This document shows positions 6,750-10,131 of a DNA stretch of 10,131 bases, in pieces. Location of the stretch: assembly GCA_020047725.1 (NCBI GenBank), contig JAIFNM010000048.1:1-10131 (forward strand), written 5' to 3'. Made by a program: the position numbers and the translations under genes. This DNA comes from Betaproteobacteria bacterium. Lineage in GTDB: Bacteria; Pseudomonadota; Gammaproteobacteria; Burkholderiales; Rhodocyclaceae. The notes beneath the pieces were generated by a model. That model had not been told where the DNA came from and ran no database searches. It saw only the letters and a program-made list of their open reading frames with translations. Every line of letters begins with the position of its first letter. The first letter of the stretch is position 1.

Positions 6750-7301
6750 ATGTGGTTTTCGGACTTGACCGCCCTGATTTCCCTCTATGGCGTGAAAACA
6801 AGGCGCGCCGCCGGGATGCAAGCACTCGTCGTTCTTCTCTCGCTGCTGCCGGCTGCAGTACACGCTGAAGTCATTATTGGCCGGGTGGCGAGCATTGTCG
6901 ATGGAGACACGTTAACGCTTGCGGACGCAAGCAATCAACTGCACAGGATCCGCCTGTTTGGTATAGACGCTCCGGAGATCACCCAGGACTTCGGACAGCG
7001 AGCCAAGACTGATTTATCCGCCCTGGCCTCGAACCAGCAAGCCAGCGCCGATTGCAGACCAGCTGACCGCTCCAGCAGCGCGCTTTGCGTGGTAAGGGTT
7101 GGCGTCCAGGATATCGGCCTGGAACTGATCCGAAATGGCGCCGCATGGCTGTATCCGCCGCACAACGCCCAGCTATCCGCCAAAGAGCGGGCCGACTACG
7201 CGCAAGCCGAATTCATGGCAAAAATCCACCGTTATGGTCTGTGGAACAGCAAGAACCCGACGCCGCCCTGGGACTGGCGGCGCGGACGACCGGACGAATA
7301 G
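6750..7301 (+). CDS. Secreted thermonuclease (SNase)-like protein, active site altered
   Basis: From the ATG at 6750 the protein has 183 residues. Basic residues (KTRR, 16-19) and a hydrophobic core ALVVLLSLLPAAVHA (25-39) form a signal peptide, with cleavage likely after Ala39, so the enzyme is periplasmic or secreted. The OB-fold follows: VDGDTLTL (Asp53), RIRLFGIDAPE (Arg68, Asp73, Glu76, equivalent to staphylococcal nuclease Arg35, Asp40, Glu43), DIGLELIRNGAAW, and the C-terminal AEFMAKIHRYGLWN. In a gapless alignment by eye of the middle strand, the position of catalytic Arg87 (in D-K/R-Y-G-R) is Ser110: the segment reads DRSSSALC. Known members hydrolyse DNA or RNA with calcium; this one may have reduced or different activity. 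The N-terminus before the signal core is unusually long; if the ATG at 6816 is used the signal peptide is classical. It is followed after 10 bp by the hydratase gene. Confidence 0.85.
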   Translation: MWFSDLTALISLYGVKTRRAAGMQALVVLLSLLPAAVHAEVIIGRVASIVDGDTLTLADASNQLHRIRLFGIDAPEITQDFGQRAKTDLSALASNQQASADCRPADRSSSALCVVRVGVQDIGLELIRNGAAWLYPPHNAQLSAKERADYAQAEFMAKIHRYGLWNSKNPTPPWDWRRGRPDE

Positions 7302-7311
7302 GAACGAGGCA

Positions 7312-8163
7312 ATGAACGAGATCAATCTGGATTACCTGCGCACCTGGGTCGGCAAAACGCATCATGACGAAGACCAGATTTCCGCTCGCCACGCACGGCT
7401 GATGGCCGCCACGGTGGATCTCGCCCACCCGGAACGCATTCGGGACGGCGAGCGACTGCCACCATTGTGGCACTGGATTTATTTCCTGGATGGCTTGCCG
7501 GCATCCGAACTCGGGCGCGACGGTCATCCCGCACGAGGAGGTTTTTTGCCTCCGGTGCCGCTACCCAATCGCATGTGGGCTGGCGGCCGCGTGTCCTTTC
7601 CGGCCCCCATGCGTATTGGTTCCCTGATACGCAAGGAATCGAGCATTCTGAAAGTCGATCACAAGACAGGCCGCTCCGGCGACCTCGTTTTCGTGACGGT
7701 GCTCCATGAGCTGAAATCGCCAGGCGGTGAACTCCTCGTCCGCGAGGAACACGACATCGTCTACAAAGGTCCGACACCTCCTGTATCGACGGCAAGCCTC
7801 CCGCAGCCGGTTCCGGCCGGACAGTTCACAAGGACATACACACCAACGTCGACTACCCTGTTCCGCTATTCGGCGCTCACCTTCAACGGCCACCGGATTC
7901 ATTACGATGCCGATTATTGCCGCAATGTTGAAGGTTACCCGAACCTGGTGATTCATGGTCCGCTGACCGCGACCCTGTTGGCCGCCTACGCCGAAGAGGT
8001 CAGCCACAGCCGGGTTCTTGAGTTCAGCTACCGTGGAATTGCGCCAGCCTTACTCGGCGAATCGATTTCGCTGCATGCCAATACAGAGGGCAAAAATATC
8101 ACTCTGTATGCAATCCTCGGCAGCGGTGCGATATGCATGCAAGCTGACGCCGTCGTTGCCTGA
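7312..8163 (+). CDS. Mesaconyl-C4-CoA/itaconyl-CoA hydratase-like hotdog protein (HTD2/MaoC type)
   Basis: A 283-residue double-hotdog hydratase, the usual length of the mesaconyl-C4-CoA hydratase/itaconyl-CoA hydratase group (COG3777). The N-terminal half contains PPLWHWIYFLDGLPASELGRDGH split by PLPNRMWAGGRVSF, and the C-terminal half has the strongest signature: LFRYSALTFNGHRIHYDADY then VEGYPNLVIHGPLTA (His194, His197, Asp199, His215). Relatives add or remove water at the double bond of methyl-branched C5 acyl-CoA esters such as mesaconyl- or itaconyl-CoA. I chose the ATG at 7312, ten bases after the nuclease stop and preceded by AGGAACGAGG; a longer upstream frame overlaps the nuclease and has no homology look. 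The CoA-transferase and CitE-like lyase that usually accompany such a gene are not in the window, so the exact substrate is unsettled. Confidence 0.85.
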   Translation: MNEINLDYLRTWVGKTHHDEDQISARHARLMAATVDLAHPERIRDGERLPPLWHWIYFLDGLPASELGRDGHPARGGFLPPVPLPNRMWAGGRVSFPAPMRIGSLIRKESSILKVDHKTGRSGDLVFVTVLHELKSPGGELLVREEHDIVYKGPTPPVSTASLPQPVPAGQFTRTYTPTSTTLFRYSALTFNGHRIHYDADYCRNVEGYPNLVIHGPLTATLLAAYAEEVSHSRVLEFSYRGIAPALLGESISLHANTEGKNITLYAILGSGAICMQADAVVA

Positions 8164-8224
8164 TTAACCAACCTCTCTGCGAAATAGCACCCCGATCTGA
8201 GGCGAATCCCGCACGACCTGCAAT

Positions 8225-8254
8225 GCAGTAGCCTGTAGCGGACAGGATCACTGC
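8225..8254. other. Hairpin in the convergent hydratase/LysR intergenic region
   Basis: GCAGT-AG-CCTGT-AGCGG-ACAGG-ATC-ACTGC folds into a 10-bp stem interrupted by a small internal loop. It stands 61 bases after the hydratase stop and about 115 bases after the convergent LysR stop. There is no T run on either side, so it is not a classical intrinsic terminator; it may slow exonucleases or be neutral. The remainder of 8164-8368 holds a minus-strand open frame without a ribosome site that I do not accept as a gene. Confidence 0.35.
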
Positions 8255-8368
8255 CGTCGCCACACTTGCCAACTGGTGCTTCAACGCATGCCCCGTGAGC
8301 GGTCCGAGCACTGCGGCCATTTCATGATCATTTACGGCGGACATAAAACGAACTTGCAGGGAGGCTTG

Positions 8369-9292
8369 CTACGCCCCCAACCCGTGGCGAGTCGCCTCCG
8401 CCTTGTCGAGCACCCAAGAACGGAGCGTGGCAAGAGCGGGATTCGACGCCTTGTGTTCCGGAACCACGAAGTAATACCCGCGTCGGCTGGTTACGCCAAG
8501 ACCCAGCGGGTTAACCAGTTCGCCCCGCTCCAGTTCTTCGCTCACAAAGACGCGCGGAACGAGCGCCACGCCCATTCCGCCGATAGCGGCCTTGATTATC
8601 GTTGCAAAGAACTCGTAGCGAATGACTCTGGACATGGGCTGCGGCTCCATGCCGTTGGCCGTAAAGAACTCGCTCCAGGCTTCCGGGCGCTGAAAATGGT
8701 TCAACAAAGGGTAGCGTGCGACGTCCTCCACCCGGCGCAGGCCCTCACCCCGGGCCACTAACTCAGGCGAAGCCAGGAGCGTTACTTCGCGACCAAAGAG
8801 GTAGTCGGCAACAGACCCCGGCCACACACCCTCGCCCCCCAGGAACGCAGCGTCCGGCTCCGTCGTTGTTTGCTTGTCACTGGAAATCAGATTGGTGAAT
8901 TGGACATCGACATCCGGATTCGCCCGGGTGAACTCACCAAACAACGGCATGAGCCAACGGTCACCAACAATGGAGAGGATGCTCAGCGTCAGCGAAACGC
9001 CTCGGCTGCGCTGGAGACTCAAGCGCGCCGTTGCCGCCGCAATCTGTGCCAGAAGCGGCCGGATTTCGCCCAGATAGTCCCGCCCCACCTCCGTCAAGAC
9101 GAGGCCACGGTTTTCACGTTCAAACAGAATGACCCCAAGATGTTCCTCGAGCGTCCGCAGCTGCTTGCTGACCGCACTCTGCGTGAGAAACAGCTCATCG
9201 GCAGCGCCGGTACAGGTCAGGTGCCGCGCCGCCGCCTCGAACACGCGCAAGGCTGTCATGGAAGGAAGTAGTGATCGCATTTGAATAGACAC
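8369..9292 (-). CDS. LysR-type transcriptional regulator, GcvA-like
   Basis: 307 residues, the standard length. The N-terminal winged HTH (about 10-70) is typical for the GcvA/AmpR branch: LPSMTALRVFEAAARHLTCTG, with FLTQSAVSKQLRTLEEHLG as recognition helix and GVILFERENRGLVLTEVG as wing. The effector-binding domain (about 95-300) includes TLSILSIVGDRWLMP, the DAAFLGGEGVW strand, and GGMGVALVPRVFV near 238-250. Such proteins bind small metabolites and usually act on a divergent promoter; here the divergent neighbour is the glutamine synthetase-like gene at 9492. Start choice is uncertain: GTG at 9292 or ATG at 9280, neither with a strong ribosome site; GcvA relatives favour a start close to the R-x-L-P-x sequence, which both satisfy. 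The adjacent hydratase gene is convergent and a less likely target. Confidence 0.9.
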   Translation of the reverse strand: MSIQMRSLLPSMTALRVFEAAARHLTCTGAADELFLTQSAVSKQLRTLEEHLGVILFERENRGLVLTEVGRDYLGEIRPLLAQIAAATARLSLQRSRGVSLTLSILSIVGDRWLMPLFGEFTRANPDVDVQFTNLISSDKQTTTEPDAAFLGGEGVWPGSVADYLFGREVTLLASPELVARGEGLRRVEDVARYPLLNHFQRPEAWSEFFTANGMEPQPMSRVIRYEFFATIIKAAIGGMGVALVPRVFVSEELERGELVNPLGLGVTSRRGYYFVVPEHKASNPALATLRSWVLDKAEATRHGLGA

Positions 9293-9356
9293 CGGGTATG
9301 AGGTGTTGGAATACGTCCGGGAGTTTAAGTCACTGCAGCCACTTTACATCGTTCTC

Positions 9357-9362
9357 TATAAT
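9357..9362 (+). promoter_or_regulatory. TATAAT -10-like box upstream of the glutamine synthetase gene
   Basis: A perfect TATAAT stands about 130 bases upstream of the glutamine synthetase start in the divergent region. There is no good -35 at 16-18 bp (CTGCAG/TGCAGC); TTTACA at 9343-9348 is too close. A promoter with a poor -35 box that depends on an activator such as the LysR protein would fit. No sigma54-type -24/-12 element was found. Confidence 0.32.
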
Positions 9363-9364
9363 CA

Positions 9365-9385
9365 GATTCAGTCACATCAAGAATC
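9365..9385. promoter_or_regulatory. Interrupted dyad GATTC-N11-GAATC, candidate LysR box
   Basis: Perfect 5-bp arms separated by 11 bases, located in the 199-bp region between the LysR gene and the divergent glutamine synthetase gene, just downstream of the TATAAT box. LysR-type regulators bind interrupted dyads of about this spacing (T-N11-A class). At this position binding would more easily repress than activate the plus-strand gene, or it may serve autoregulation of the LysR gene. Confidence 0.35.
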
Positions 9386-9491
9386 AACAGCATCCGAGAA
9401 ACCCGGCCCGTTAAAACAATCGTCCAGCATTCCAGTCGATGGCCGAAGAAACCACCTGCCGCACGTCCAAAACCAATCAGGAGCTGACAGC

Positions 9492-10131
9492 ATGAACGAA
9501 ACCATTACGTTGAACCCGAACAAGATCGTCAGGTATCTGGGCAAACCCGCCAATGATTTCACCAAGAAGGACATCATCCGCTTCATCGAGGAAAACAATA
9601 TCCGGATGATCAACTTCCGTTACGTCGGTGGCGATGGGCGCCTCAAGAAGCTCAATTTCGTCATCAACAGCAAGGCGCACCTGGATCGCGTACTGTCCAT
9701 GGGCGAGCGGGTGGATGGTTCCAGCCTGTTCTCCTTTGTCGCGGCGGAGTCCAGCGACCTGTACGTCGTCCCGCGTTACAAGACGGCCGAAGTACCGACC
9801 ATCGACCTCATCTGCTCCTTCTACGATTTCCATGGCGACCCGCTGGAGAGTGCGCCGGAGAACATCCTGCGCAAGGCACAGCGCCGCTTGCAGGAGCGCA
9901 CCGGCCTCACCATGCAAGCGCTGGGCGAACTGGAGTATTACCTGTTCTCGGAAGTGGACCGCATCTACCCGATCACCGAGCAGAAGGGCTACCACGAATC
10001 CCACCCCTTCTCGAAATGGGGGCTCGTCCGCCGCGAGGCCATGAGCGTGATCAGCGAAATGGGCGGAATGATCAAGTACGGTCACGCCGAAGTCGGCAAC
10101 ATCATCAGCGGCGATCTCGAAATGGTTCAGC
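9492..10131 (+). CDS. Glutamine synthetase family protein, N-terminal part
   Basis: The open frame continues past the window end; 213 codons are visible. GGAG lies 8 bases before the ATG. A roughly 25-residue leader is followed by the beta-grasp domain (about 27-110), where IIRFIEENNIRMINFRYVG and ERVDGSSLF match the bacterial GlnA layout; Asp75 and Ser78 in DGSS correspond to the residue pair reaching into the neighbouring subunit's active site. The catalytic domain begins with LGELEYYLF (Glu146, Glu148 as metal ligands, in place of the usual EPEFF), and continues to YGHAEVGNI (Glu200) and a following acidic stretch. The conserved ligands suggest a working ATP-dependent ligase making glutamine or a gamma-glutamyl amide. 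It differs clearly from the common GlnA (longer leader, ELEYY), so it may be a secondary or specialised form. The C-terminal adenylylation site cannot be judged. Confidence 0.85.
   Translation, partial: MNETITLNPNKIVRYLGKPANDFTKKDIIRFIEENNIRMINFRYVGGDGRLKKLNFVINSKAHLDRVLSMGERVDGSSLFSFVAAESSDLYVVPRYKTAEVPTIDLICSFYDFHGDPLESAPENILRKAQRRLQERTGLTMQALGELEYYLFSEVDRIYPITEQKGYHESHPFSKWGLVRREAMSVISEMGGMIKYGHAEVGNIISGDLEMVQ

Noticed and set aside
8099..8344. Minus-strand open frame of 81 codons between hydratase and LysR genes, with a hydrophobic stretch LASVATAVILSATGYC
   Set aside because: No ribosome-binding site, overlap with the hydratase gene, and an arginine-rich end of non-coding character. A decayed gene fragment cannot be excluded.
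9293..9491. A sigma54 (-24/-12) promoter for the glutamine synthetase gene
   Set aside because: No GG-N10-GC arrangement with the expected flanking bases was found; TGGCC near 9439 and CTGC near 9456 are wrongly spaced.

Overview
The window looks like chromosomal DNA of a Gram-negative proteobacterium, most likely a betaproteobacterium of the Rhodocyclales type. That placement is inferred from moderately high GC, the codon style, the NarL-type kinase/regulator pair, the LysR and CoA-hydratase types and the FHA protein; nothing in the window fixes the genus. I see no tRNA, rRNA, CRISPR array, insertion sequence or phage gene.

Left part (1-2245, minus strand): a sugar-acid style catabolic cluster read right to left. 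It holds an aldo/keto reductase of the D-threo-aldose (L-fucose) 1-dehydrogenase type, an amidohydrolase of the fuconolactonase-like COG3618 family that overlaps it by ATGA, and, 250 bp further on, the first 32 codons of a sugar ABC transporter ATPase running off the window edge. Together they suggest uptake of a sugar, its oxidation to a lactone, and lactone hydrolysis. The reductase gene is broken by a perfect 8-bp tandem duplication (1501-1516). Removing one copy restores an intact 344-codon frame.

Centre left (2246-4444): a 220-bp divergent intergenic region with two inverted repeats, then an ATGA-overlapping two-component pair: a cytoplasmic GAF-domain histidine kinase (HisKA_3 type) and a NarL/LuxR-type response regulator.

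Centre right (4569-6592, minus strand): an FHA-domain protein with an N-terminal region resembling a degenerate class III nucleotidyl cyclase, preceded by an EamA/DMT-family membrane transporter that probably starts at GTG.

Right part (6750-8163, plus strand): a secreted SNase-like nuclease in which the residue equivalent to catalytic Arg87 appears to be Ser, followed 10 bp later by a stand-alone mesaconyl/itaconyl-CoA-hydratase-like hotdog protein. After a convergent gap with a hairpin come a GcvA-like LysR regulator (8369-9292, minus) and, divergent from it, the N-terminal 213 codons of a glutamine synthetase family protein that leaves the window.

I found no convincing complete new system. 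The most checkable points are the 8-bp duplication that inactivates the dehydrogenase, the altered nuclease active site, and the FHA/degenerate-cyclase architecture.
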